The notes beneath the pieces were generated by a model, which did not search any database, was not told the origin of the DNA, and saw nothing but the letters and a program-made list of their open reading frames with translations. Positions 1 through 7,099 of a stretch of DNA of 15,376 bases are shown here, piece by piece. The stretch's first letter is position 1. Every line of letters starts with the position of its first letter. The translations under genes and the position numbers were made by a program. This stretch comes from Gemmatimonadota bacterium (GTDB lineage Bacteria; Gemmatimonadota; Gemmatimonadetes; Longimicrobiales; Gaopeijiaceae): NCBI GenBank assembly GCA_003695865.1, contig RFGQ01000750.1:1-15376 (forward strand). Direction: 5' to 3'.

Positions 1-1689
1 ATGCGCCTGGCCTTCCTGGACCTCGATTCGCGTGACATCCGCGTGCTCGACGTCTTCGGCGAGGCCAAGCACATCAACCCGCAGTACGCACCCGACGGCC
101 GGAGCATCTACTTCATCTCCGACCAGGACGGGTTCAGCGACATCTACCAGTACGCGTTCGACACGGGCGACGTACGACGGATCACGACCGTGGTCACGGG
201 CGTGAGCGGGATCACCGCGAATTCGCCGGCACTGTCGGTCGCGCGCAACACCGGGGCCATCGTCTTCTCGGTGTTCGACGAATTCGAGTTCCACATCTAC
301 AACCTCGACGCGGCCGAGGCCAACGCCGGAGGCAGCGACGTACTCGCGTTGAGCCCCGAGCGGCCAGGCAGGCTTCTGCCCCCGGCGCGCCCCGTGCGCT
401 CGAGCCGGGTGGCCTCGTACCTGGGCGACCCGCTCACCGGCCTGGAGCCCGAGGGCACCTACCGGGCCGAGGACGCGGTCGAATACGACTCGTCCCTGTC
501 GCTCGACTACCTGGGGCAGCCCACGCTCGGCGTCGGGACGGACCGCTTCGGCAGCTACATCGGAGGCGGCGCCGCGGCGTTCTTCTCCGACATGCTGGGC
601 AACCGGCAGCTCGGGGTCGCCTTCCAGGCCAACGGCACCTTCAAAGACATCGGTGGACAGGCGTTCTACCTGAACCAGGAGCGGCGGCTCAACTGGGGCG
701 TGGGAGGGGGCCGCATCCCGTTCCTGCAGGGATTCACGTTCGTCGGCCAGGACGACGGCGGCACGTTCATCGGACTGCTGCGTGAACGCATCTTCTTGAC
801 CCAGGCCAACGGCCTGGTGGCGTACCCGTTCTCGACCACACGGCGGATCGAGGCGAGCGCGGGCATCACGCGCTGGTCCTTCGACCGCGAGGTGGAGAAG
901 TTCTACACCGCCGGCGGCGGCGTCATCTTCGACCGCCAGAAGCAGAGCCTGCCGGCGTTCGACGCACTGAACCTGTTCGAGTCGTCGGTGGCGCTGGTCG
1001 GCGACAATTCGTTCTTCGGGTTCACGTCTCCGATCCAGGGCGGACGCTTCCGCTTGGAGGTCGGGCAGACCCTCGGTACGCTCGATTACACCACGGTCAC
1101 GATCGACTACCGCCGCTACTTCGCGATCGACCGCAACCTGACGTTCGCGGTCCGCGGCCTGCACCTGGGGCGCTACGGAAACGACTTCACGTCGGACGCG
1201 TCGCGCGTGATCCGCCCCTTCTTCCTGGGCTTCGAGACGCTGGTGCGGGGCTACGCGATCGAGAGCTTCCGCTCCGGCGAGTGCACGACCAGCACGTTCA
1301 CTGCGGGCGGTCTCGACCCCGGAGACCCCTTCGCCTCCACCAGCCCCTGCGCCGAGTTCGACCGGCTGTTGGGCCATCGCATCGGCGTGGCGAACGCCGA
1401 GTTGCGGGTGCCCTTCCTGGGAACCGAGCGCTTCGGGCTGGTAAACTTCCCCTTCCTGCCCACCGAGCTGTCGGTGTTCACGGACGCGGGCCTGGCGTGG
1501 ACCGACTTCGGAGAGGTCGACTTTTCCTTCGACCGTAGGTCGGGTAACCGCACCCCCGTGGTGTCGAGCGGGTTCGCCATGCGCTTCAACATTCTCGGCT
1601 TCCTGGTGCTGCAGGGGTACTACGCGTACCCGTGGCAGCGCCCCGAGCGCGGCTGGCACTGGGGCTGGGTGCTGTCGCCCGGATGGTGA
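1..1689 (+). CDS. Exported propeller-repeat protein with C-terminal Omp85/D15-like beta-barrel (5'-truncated)
   Basis: This is the C-terminal 562 residues of what is probably a longer protein. The first visible residues lie inside a propeller blade and there is no signal peptide, so the ATG at base 1 is most likely internal. Residues about 1-100 carry TolB/PD40-like repeats, with the hallmark APDGRSIYFISD followed by a DIYQY strand. A proline-rich linker (about 118-135) follows, then about 400 residues of alternating Gly/aromatic strands. The segment FETLVRGY (R416-G417-Y418) matches the conserved RGY motif of the BamA/TamA surface-antigen family, and the chain ends in Trp, as outer-membrane barrels end in an aromatic residue. 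C428 and C450 bracket a Gly/Pro/Ser-rich loop and could form a surface disulfide. The cargo or partner is unknown. It is convergent with mlaD. The barrel call is firm; the precise role is not. Confidence 0.8.
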   Translation: MRLAFLDLDSRDIRVLDVFGEAKHINPQYAPDGRSIYFISDQDGFSDIYQYAFDTGDVRRITTVVTGVSGITANSPALSVARNTGAIVFSVFDEFEFHIYNLDAAEANAGGSDVLALSPERPGRLLPPARPVRSSRVASYLGDPLTGLEPEGTYRAEDAVEYDSSLSLDYLGQPTLGVGTDRFGSYIGGGAAAFFSDMLGNRQLGVAFQANGTFKDIGGQAFYLNQERRLNWGVGGGRIPFLQGFTFVGQDDGGTFIGLLRERIFLTQANGLVAYPFSTTRRIEASAGITRWSFDREVEKFYTAGGGVIFDRQKQSLPAFDALNLFESSVALVGDNSFFGFTSPIQGGRFRLEVGQTLGTLDYTTVTIDYRRYFAIDRNLTFAVRGLHLGRYGNDFTSDASRVIRPFFLGFETLVRGYAIESFRSGECTTSTFTAGGLDPGDPFASTSPCAEFDRLLGHRIGVANAELRVPFLGTERFGLVNFPFLPTELSVFTDAGLAWTDFGEVDFSFDRRSGNRTPVVSSGFAMRFNILGFLVLQGYYAYPWQRPERGWHWGWVLSPGW

Positions 1690-1711
1690 GTCCTCGGCAG
1701 GGCGCACACGC

Positions 1712-1771
1712 GACGCAGCGGGCGTGACGAGGGGCGGATCCGGCCGAGCCGGGTCCGCCCCTCGCTGCGTC
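1712..1771. terminator. Extended GC-rich hairpin in the convergent gap, probable bidirectional terminator
   Basis: The inner stem pairs 1729-1743 with 1749-1763: 15 base pairs with one G-U wobble and a 5-base loop. An outer stem pairs 1712-1719 with 1764-1771 (8 perfect pairs), with 1721-1728 bulged. It lies between the stop codons of the barrel gene (1689) and mlaD (1829), where a terminator for both strands would be expected. There is no run of T on either side, so a classical intrinsic terminator is not fully met. Confidence 0.6.
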
Positions 1772-1828
1772 CAGATCTTCGAGCCGCCCGTCAGCCGACA
1801 CCGCACCCCGCCGCTGCGGGGAGCGCCG

Positions 1829-2782
1829 CTAGAAGATCGAGATGTTGATGTAGCGCCCGGGGTTGGCTCTGAGGTCGGCCAGCAGCGACGCGGCGTTGTC
1901 GAGCGCCGCGGTCAACGTGACGTAGAGCGTGTCGTTGACCGAAAGCTGGCCCAGCGTGCCCTCTCCGCGCTCCATGCGCGCGAGCACGACCTCGAGCGAG
2001 CGTGAGGCCCCCGCGAGCCGCTCCGAGGCCTCGCGCATACGCGCCATCATGGTGTCGGCGCTCGCGGCGGTGGCGAGCAGGTCCTCGCGGAGTTCGGGCG
2101 AAGCTCCGGCCAGGTCGGCCAGCCCGGCCGACGCCTCGGCCAGGCGGTCGATCATCGACTCGAGTTCGTCCTTGCGGGAGTTGGTGACCTCGGCCAGATC
2201 GGTGAGGAGCGTCTCCAGCTGGCGGGCGCTGGCCCCCAGCGCGCCCACGTTCTCCTCGGAAAGGAGCGCCTGAAACCGCTGGATCAGGTCGTCCGCCTTC
2301 TCGCCCAGAGCGTCGGTGTCGTCCAGAATGCTCCTCACGATGAGGCCTTCCAGCCGACCGCCCTCGGCCACGGGAATGGGGCTGGAACCGGGCACGACCT
2401 CCACGGCCTTGCCGCCCAACAGCGAAGCCGTCACCAGGCGGGTCTTCGAGTCGGAAGGCACCACCCAGCGGCCTTCGATCTCGAGCACGATGTCGACCGC
2501 CGTCTCGTCGGGCAGGATCCCGAAGTCGTGTACCCGGCCGATGTTCACGCCGCGCATCAGCACCGGGTCTCCCTTGCGCAGCCCCAGCGCGCTCTCCACC
2601 CGGGTCGTGACCTTGTAGCGGCCCCGGAACGTGGCCGGGTCGGTGAGCTGGTAGAGGAGCAGCAGGAACGCGAGGGCGCCAGCCAGCACGAACGCCCCGA
2701 CGCGCACCTCGCGCGCGCCTTTCTGTTGCGGCACCAGGTCGCGGGGATCGGGCCGCGCGCCGCGGGTGGTGTCATCGGCCAA
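1829..2782 (-). CDS. mlaD: MlaD-family MCE-domain lipid transport protein
   Basis: This is the substrate-binding subunit of an Mla/Mce lipid ABC transporter. It is anchored in the inner membrane and carries phospholipid between membranes in the periplasm. I place the start at a TTG (2782), 9 bases after an AGGAG; this gives 317 residues. The ORF is open much further upstream, but that part overlaps mlaF and does not resemble the family. A single transmembrane helix lies at about 29-45. The MCE domain follows at about 54-134, including LRKGDPVLMRGVNIGRV and LLGGKAVEV. A long helical, coiled-coil-like region spans about 155-265. The family tail motifs GEGTLGQL...NDTLY and NPGRYINISIF close the protein. 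It is the last gene of the mlaE-mlaF-mlaD set, 77 bases after mlaF. The gene symbol is at family level. Confidence 0.9.
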   Translation of the reverse strand: MADDTTRGARPDPRDLVPQQKGAREVRVGAFVLAGALAFLLLLYQLTDPATFRGRYKVTTRVESALGLRKGDPVLMRGVNIGRVHDFGILPDETAVDIVLEIEGRWVVPSDSKTRLVTASLLGGKAVEVVPGSSPIPVAEGGRLEGLIVRSILDDTDALGEKADDLIQRFQALLSEENVGALGASARQLETLLTDLAEVTNSRKDELESMIDRLAEASAGLADLAGASPELREDLLATAASADTMMARMREASERLAGASRSLEVVLARMERGEGTLGQLSVNDTLYVTLTAALDNAASLLADLRANPGRYINISIF

Positions 2783-2791
2783 TGGTTTCGA

Positions 2792-2796
2792 CTCCT
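2792..2796 (-). promoter_or_regulatory. Ribosome binding site that fixes the mlaD TTG start
   Basis: The minus strand reads AGGAG here, 9 bases before TTG at 2782-2780. No in-frame ATG or GTG nearby fits both this site and the family N-terminus. Confidence 0.6.
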
Positions 2797-2859
2797 GTAC
2801 GCATCGACGCCCCTCATCCGCCCACCCGGAGTGCGGGCAGACGACGGGAGCGTGCAGGT

Positions 2860-3660
2860 CTAACTCACATCCAACACGTCGAGCGCCTCGTGTGCGGCAT
2901 GCCGGTCGGCGAAGGCCCGCACAACCGGAATATCGCTCTGCCGGAACTCGTCCGGCGTACCCACGAAGCGCACCTCTCCGCCCTCGAGCATCGCGACGCG
3001 ATCGCACATCTCCAGACCCCCGATCACGTCGTGCGTCACCAGCAGCGACGTGACGCGCAACTCGTCGGACAACTGCTTCACCAGACGCTCGACTGCGGCG
3101 GTGTTGACCGGGTCGAGCCCCGTCGTGGGTTCGTCCCACAGCAGGATCTCGGGCCGTCCCACGATCGCCCGTGCGATGCCCACGCGCTTCTTCATGCCGC
3201 CCGACAGCTCGGCGGGCATCTTGGTGAGCACCTGTCGGGGCTCGAGGTTGACCAGCTCGAGCGCCTCCCATGCGCGGTCGAGCACCTCGGACTGCGACAG
3301 GGTGCGCAGGTCGTGCTCGGGGATCCCCATCTCGATGTTCTCGAACACGGTGAGCGAATCGAACAAGGCCGCGTACTGGAACACGTAGCCCACCTTGCAG
3401 CGGATGCGCTCCAGGGCGTCCGGTCCGTCGTAGTAGACCGACTCGCCGTCCACACGCACGTCGCCGCGGTCGGGCACGACCAGGGCGAGGGTCGTCTTCA
3501 GCAGAACGCTCTTACCCGTACCCGACGGCCCGAAGAGGGCGAACATCTCTCCCGAATTCACGGTCAGGTCGACGCCTGAGAGCACCGGATAGTCGAAGGC
3601 CTTGTAGACCCCCCGGTACTCGATCATCGGCTCCCCGATCCCCCGCCGCTCGGCTCTCAT
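2860..3660 (-). CDS. mlaF: MlaF-family ABC transporter ATP-binding protein
   Basis: This 266-residue cytoplasmic ATPase drives the Mla-type lipid transporter with the adjacent permease and MCE protein. All nucleotide-binding motifs are intact: Walker A GPSGTGKS (44-51), Q-loop in VFQYAALFDSLTVFENI (Q95), signature LSGGMKKR (152-159), Walker B EILLWDEP (171-178) and switch His H210 in LLVTHD. The signature LSGGMKKRVGIARA and the Q-loop context FQYAALFDSLTV are typical of the MlaF/Mkl branch. The ATG at 3660 has GGGAG 6 bases upstream. A second ATG at 3627 (residue 12) is possible, but its GGGAG is only about 3 bases away. The gene begins 31 bases after the mlaE stop, consistent with cotranscription. 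Confidence 0.93.
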   Translation of the reverse strand: MRAERRGIGEPMIEYRGVYKAFDYPVLSGVDLTVNSGEMFALFGPSGTGKSVLLKTTLALVVPDRGDVRVDGESVYYDGPDALERIRCKVGYVFQYAALFDSLTVFENIEMGIPEHDLRTLSQSEVLDRAWEALELVNLEPRQVLTKMPAELSGGMKKRVGIARAIVGRPEILLWDEPTTGLDPVNTAAVERLVKQLSDELRVTSLLVTHDVIGGLEMCDRVAMLEGGEVRFVGTPDEFRQSDIPVVRAFADRHAAHEALDVLDVS

Positions 3661-3691
3661 CGTGCGCTCCCGCCTCGGCCCCCGTGCCCGC

Positions 3692-4504
3692 TCACTGTAG
3701 GAACAGCGGCGGGAAGAGGGCGTCGAGAATGAGGATCGTCAGCGTCATGAACATGACCGACTGGGTCGTCTGCTTGCCGACCCCCGCCGCGCCTCCGCCC
3801 GTCCTGAGCCCCATGTGCACCGCGATCACCGGAATCGCGAAGCCGAAGGCGATGGACTTGAGGAGCGAGTAGAACATGTCCCACGAGTGCCAGAAGAGCC
3901 GGGCCCCGTAGAAGAACGTTTCGTAGCCGAGCCCCAGCGTGTACTGCGCCGACACCATGCCGGCGAGGATGGCGAAGAGGTTCGCCATGCCCACGAGTAC
4001 CGGCATCGAGATGATGAGCGCCAGAATGCGGGGGGCGGCGAGGATCTCGATGGGATCGCGTCCGACCGAGTAAAGCGCGTCGATCTGCTCCGACACCTTC
4101 ATCGTGCCGAGTTCGGCCGTGATGCGCGCGCCCACCCGACCCACCAGCACGATGGCCGTGAGCACCGGGCCCATCTCGAGCACGACGCTCTCGGTCACCA
4201 CCGAGCCCATCACGTAGAGGGGGATCGAGCCGGTGAACTGGTATCCGCCCTGCTGGCTCGTCACGATCCCCGCGAGCCCCGCCGTGACGAGGACGATCGG
4301 GATGCTCTGCACGCCCACGACGTAGATCTGCCGCATCACGTCGCGCCACGACACGCGCACGCGCACCACGGCCATGAACACCGCGACCACGAGCATCCCC
4401 AGCTGGCCCGCGTGCTCCGAAACGAGGAGCGACGTGCGCCCGATCCGGCCCAACAGCCCGGCCAGCGGCCGGGGCAGTGGCGACGTGCTCGATGGTTCGG
4501 TCAC
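3692..4504 (-). CDS. mlaE: MlaE-family ABC transporter permease
   Basis: This is the inner-membrane permease of the Mla-type lipid transporter. It has about five or six hydrophobic segments and the family core: LEMGPVLTAIVLVGRVGARI, then AELGTMKVSEQIDAL, which contacts the ATPase. Near the end are GLRTGGGAAGVGKQTTQSV and a final hydrophobic helix, as in other MlaE/YrbE proteins. I take the GTG at 4504 (270 residues) because GGAAG lies 4 bases upstream. The longer reading from a GTG at 4558 adds 18 residues but has no visible ribosome binding site. It is the first gene of the E-F-D operon. No mlaB (STAS) or mlaC (periplasmic carrier) gene lies in the window. Its promoter should lie in the divergent gap up to 4776. 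Confidence 0.92.
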   Translation of the reverse strand: MTEPSSTSPLPRPLAGLLGRIGRTSLLVSEHAGQLGMLVVAVFMAVVRVRVSWRDVMRQIYVVGVQSIPIVLVTAGLAGIVTSQQGGYQFTGSIPLYVMGSVVTESVVLEMGPVLTAIVLVGRVGARITAELGTMKVSEQIDALYSVGRDPIEILAAPRILALIISMPVLVGMANLFAILAGMVSAQYTLGLGYETFFYGARLFWHSWDMFYSLLKSIAFGFAIPVIAVHMGLRTGGGAAGVGKQTTQSVMFMTLTILILDALFPPLFLQ

Positions 4505-4776
4505 AGCGCTTCCGTGCGACGGAGACGTGGTTCGGCCTGGTGCGACGACGACAGGCACCGACCGCGCGAGAGCTGAGAAGGTTCGACGATTCGCGGGGCG
4601 AAATCAACCCGCTCGCGCCCCCGCGTTCAAGGCCCGGGGGCGGCAATGGGTTCCCTGGGGCCCGGTGGGCTTCGCCCTCCCCTCGCCCGCGCGCGCCTTG
4701 CGCAGTACCGTGACGTGCAGAATCGCCGCTCGGGCGCCTGATGAGCGCCGCCCACACGCCACCCTGGAGGCAGACC
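4505..4776. other. Divergent intergenic region between mlaE and the M20 peptidase gene
   Basis: This region must hold the promoters for both directions, but I see no convincing -10/-35 pair. Its one clear structure is an 8-base-pair GC hairpin, 4616-4623 with 4635-4642 and an 11-base loop. In-frame upstream extensions of both flanking genes run into it but lack ribosome binding sites or family similarity. Confidence 0.4.
4766..4770 (+). promoter_or_regulatory. Ribosome binding site that fixes the M20 peptidase GTG start
   Basis: GGAGG lies 6 bases before GTG at 4777. The upstream in-frame ATG at 4741 has no comparable site, and using it would place 12 extra residues before the signal peptide. 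Confidence 0.7.
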
Positions 4777-6087
4777 GTGCCCCGTCCGCAGTCCCCTTTC
4801 CACCGCGTTCTACCTGCCCTCGTCGCTCTGACGGTCGTACCTCTGGCCCGGGCCACCCCGGCAGCCGCTCAGACGATCGAGGCCGAGGTGCGCGCCCTCC
4901 TCGAAGATCCTCGCGTCGAGGCCGCGTTCCGCCACATCGTGGAGCACGACGCCGAGACCATGCGTGACCTGGTCACCCTCACCGAGATCCCGGCCCCGCC
5001 CTTCAAGGAGGCCGAGCGGGGGCAGGCCTTCCTGGCCCGCCTGCGGCAGATCGGCGTCGACAGCGCCTGGGTCGACGAGGAAGGCAACGTCCTCGGCCTG
5101 CGGCGCGGCACGGGGGGTAGCGGACGCACGGTGGTGGTGTCGGGACACCTCGACACGGTCTTCCCCGAGGGCACCGACGTCACCGTGAAGATGCGTGGCG
5201 ACACCCTGTTCGCGCCCGGCGTGGGCGACGACACCCGCGGCCTGGCGACGGTGCTGGCGGTGTTGCGCGCCATGAACGCGGTCGACCTGAGCACCGAGGC
5301 CGACATCCTGTTCGTCGGCACGGTGGGCGAGGAGGGACTCGGCGACCTGCGGGGCGTCAAGCACCTGTTCCGGGAAGGCGGTCCGCGAATCGACGCCTTC
5401 ATCTCGGTGGACGGGATCAGCGACCGCCGGGTCACCCACGAGGGGCTGGGCTCGCACCGGTATCGCGTCACCGTGAAGGGGCCCGGGGGCCACTCCTGGG
5501 GCGCGTTCGGTCTGGCCAACCCGGCGCACGCGCTCGGGCGCGCCATCACCTACTTCGACGTCGCAGCCGATGCCTTCACCCGCTCCGGACCCCGCACGAG
5601 CTACAACGTCGGCGTGCTCGAGGGCGGGACGTCGGTCAACTCGATTCCCTTCGAGGTGTCGATGCTGGTCGACATGCGCTCCGAGAGCCAGGAGGCCCTC
5701 GTGCGGCTCGACTCGATCTTTCAGCGCGTCATGCGGCGGGCCGTGGAGGAGGCCAACGAAGCCCGCCGCCACGGCGACCCGCTCACGCTCGAGGTCGAGA
5801 TGATCGGCAACCGTCCCTCGGGCGAGGTCGCGGCCGACCATCCGTTCGTGCAGCGGGCGGTCGCAGCAACGCGCCTGCTCGGGCTCGAGCCTCAGCTCGG
5901 CCGTTCGTCGACCGACAGCAACATTCCCATCTCGAAGGGGATCCCCGCGGTGACGCTCGGCGGCGGAGGCGTGGGCGGCGGCGCGCACTCTCCCGACGAG
6001 TGGTTCCTCAACGAAAACGGCCCCCGGGGCATCCAACGGGTGCTGCTGGTGCTCGTCGCCGAGGCCGGGCTCGCGCCCGTGGGGTGA
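4777..6087 (+). CDS. Secreted M20-family zinc metallopeptidase
   Basis: This is a two-zinc aminoacylase/carboxypeptidase-type hydrolase (M20/M25/M40), 436 residues from the GTG start. A signal peptide covers about 1-32: basic MPRPQSPFHR, a hydrophobic core, then ATPAAAQ. The full active site is visible: H124 and catalytic D126 in GHLDTVFP, bridging D151 in GVGDDTRG, E185/E186 in TVGEEGLG, D212 in ISVDG and H404 in GGAHSPDEW. The dimerisation (lid) domain starts near residue 227 with YRVTVKGPGGHSWGAFG. Exact substrate cannot be read from sequence; M20 members cleave di/tripeptides or N-acyl amino acids. Export suggests periplasmic or extracellular peptide processing. It is followed on the same strand by an alpha/beta hydrolase gene, with a terminator-like hairpin between them. 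Confidence 0.92.
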   Translation: MPRPQSPFHRVLPALVALTVVPLARATPAAAQTIEAEVRALLEDPRVEAAFRHIVEHDAETMRDLVTLTEIPAPPFKEAERGQAFLARLRQIGVDSAWVDEEGNVLGLRRGTGGSGRTVVVSGHLDTVFPEGTDVTVKMRGDTLFAPGVGDDTRGLATVLAVLRAMNAVDLSTEADILFVGTVGEEGLGDLRGVKHLFREGGPRIDAFISVDGISDRRVTHEGLGSHRYRVTVKGPGGHSWGAFGLANPAHALGRAITYFDVAADAFTRSGPRTSYNVGVLEGGTSVNSIPFEVSMLVDMRSESQEALVRLDSIFQRVMRRAVEEANEARRHGDPLTLEVEMIGNRPSGEVAADHPFVQRAVAATRLLGLEPQLGRSSTDSNIPISKGIPAVTLGGGGVGGGAHSPDEWFLNENGPRGIQRVLLVLVAEAGLAPVG

Positions 6088-6099
6088 CGCTTGCCGGCC

Positions 6100-6124
6100 C
6101 GGTCCGCCGTCGACGGGCGGACCG
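6100..6124. terminator. Perfect GC-rich hairpin between the M20 peptidase and the hydrolase gene
   Basis: A 9-base-pair perfect stem (6100-6108 with 6116-6124) encloses a 7-base loop. An outer 5-base-pair stem (6093-6097 with 6133-6137) can extend it. It lies 12 bases after the M20 stop. No T run follows, so it could equally be an mRNA-stabilising or attenuating element. Confidence 0.4.
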
Positions 6125-6141
6125 CCCGGTGACCGGCAGAT

Positions 6142-6164
6142 CCGCCGACCGACCCGCCGACCGA
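6142..6164 (+). repeat. Tandem 12-base repeat in the leader of the hydrolase gene
   Basis: CCGCCGACCGAC at 6142-6153 is followed directly by CCGCCGACCGA at 6154-6164, ending at the AAGGAG ribosome binding site (6164-6169). Two copies only; it may be a chance low-complexity duplication or a binding site. Confidence 0.45.
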
Positions 6165-6176
6165 AGGAGAACGGCC

Positions 6177-7052
6177 ATGACCACGCACGCCGAGACGCGG
6201 TGGACTCCCGCGATCGCCCTCGCACTCGCCGCAGCGGCGGCGCTCGCCTGCACCGAGGCCCGGCCGGACCAGCGTCCGGCCGCGTCCGAACATCACGCGG
6301 CGGCCGCCCAGCAGGAGGTCGACCTTCCTGCGGCCGTGCTGGGCAAGGCTCCGCCTCCCTCCGGCGAGGCCGTGCACTACTGGGCCGACGACGAGCGTAC
6401 CGTCGGCTACCTGGCCGTGCCCGAGGGCGAGGGTCCGTTCCCCGCCGTGATCCTCATCCACGAGTGGAACGGTCTGGTGGACCGCGTCCGGCAGATGGCC
6501 GACGAGATGGCCTCGCAGGGCTACGTGGCGCTCGCCGCCGACCTGTACCGCGGCCGCACCGGCGCCAGCCGCGAAGAGAACATGGCCCTGGTGCGCGAGG
6601 CGCGGGCCGAGCCCGAACGCGTGATCGCCAACCTCGACGCTGCGGCCCGGTTTCTGCGAGCCCGGCCGGACGTGACTGGAAAGATCGCCACGATGGGTTG
6701 GTGCTTCGGGGGTGGCATCGCCCTCTCCTACGCGCTCGGCGGCGAGCACCACGACGGCACGGCCATCTTCTACGGAAGCCTCGTGACCGACCCCGAGCGG
6801 CTGCGCGCCATCGACCACCCGGTCTACGGCACCTTCGCCGAACTCGACCGTGGCATCCCGCCCGACGAGGTGGAGCGCTTCGCCCGGGCGCTCGAGCGCA
6901 TCGGGGTCGAACACGACATCCACGTCTACGACGAGGTGGGCCACGGCTTCTGGCTGAGGGTGGACGAAGATCCCGAGACCCGCACGGCCCCGGCCGTCGA
7001 CGCCTGGCGGCGGCTCAAGGCCTACCTCGGCCGCACGCTGCACGGCGACTGA
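6177..7052 (+). CDS. Exported dienelactone-hydrolase-family protein, probable lipoprotein
   Basis: This is an alpha/beta-hydrolase of the dienelactone hydrolase family, 291 residues from the ATG at 6177, with AAGGAG 7 bases upstream. The Cys-Asp-His triad is present: C176 in GWCFGGG, D224 in FAELDRGIP and H256 in VGHGFW. The family signature LIHEWNGL (H95-E96) precedes it. The N-terminus has a hydrophobic stretch ending LALAAAAALAC, so C25 may be lipidated; the residue at -3 is Ala rather than Leu, so the lipobox is imperfect. A linker of about 30 residues rich in Ala, His and Gln follows. Classical dienelactone hydrolases of aromatic degradation are cytosolic, so a role on other esters or lactones in the envelope is more likely here. 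It converges with the minus-strand gene ending at 7098. Confidence 0.88.
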   Translation: MTTHAETRWTPAIALALAAAAALACTEARPDQRPAASEHHAAAAQQEVDLPAAVLGKAPPPSGEAVHYWADDERTVGYLAVPEGEGPFPAVILIHEWNGLVDRVRQMADEMASQGYVALAADLYRGRTGASREENMALVREARAEPERVIANLDAAARFLRARPDVTGKIATMGWCFGGGIALSYALGGEHHDGTAIFYGSLVTDPERLRAIDHPVYGTFAELDRGIPPDEVERFARALERIGVEHDIHVYDEVGHGFWLRVDEDPETRTAPAVDAWRRLKAYLGRTLHGD

Positions 7053-7067
7053 GCCGTACGGGTCGTG

Positions 7068-7099
7068 GAGCCGGGCGGTTGAGCCGGCGACCGCGGCTC
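7068..7099. terminator. Imperfect hairpin in the convergent gap after the hydrolase gene
   Basis: GAGCC (7068-7072) pairs with GGCTC (7095-7099), and GCGGT (7075-7079) with ACCGC (7090-7094), leaving a two-base bulge and a 10-base loop. It occupies the 45-base gap and touches the minus-strand stop codon. No T run. Confidence 0.35.

Noticed and set aside
2783..3271. Possible N-terminal extension of mlaD into mlaF
   Set aside because: The frame is open, but the extension is Arg/Gly-rich, overlaps mlaF and does not resemble MCE proteins. The TTG with AGGAG at 2782 explains the gene.
4616..4642. GC hairpin in the mlaE/M20 divergent gap as a riboswitch or operator
   Set aside because: Eight base pairs of G and C with an 11-base loop is readily expected by chance at this base composition, and nothing else supports a regulatory role.
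4698..4723. Candidate promoter TTGCGC...CAGAAT before the M20 gene
   Set aside because: The spacer is only 14 bases and both boxes are poor matches to consensus.
4810..6225. A 471-codon minus-strand frame opposite the M20 peptidase
   Set aside because: Composition is typical of an antisense shadow (Arg, His, Gly, Asp) and the M20 active-site residues on the plus strand are complete.
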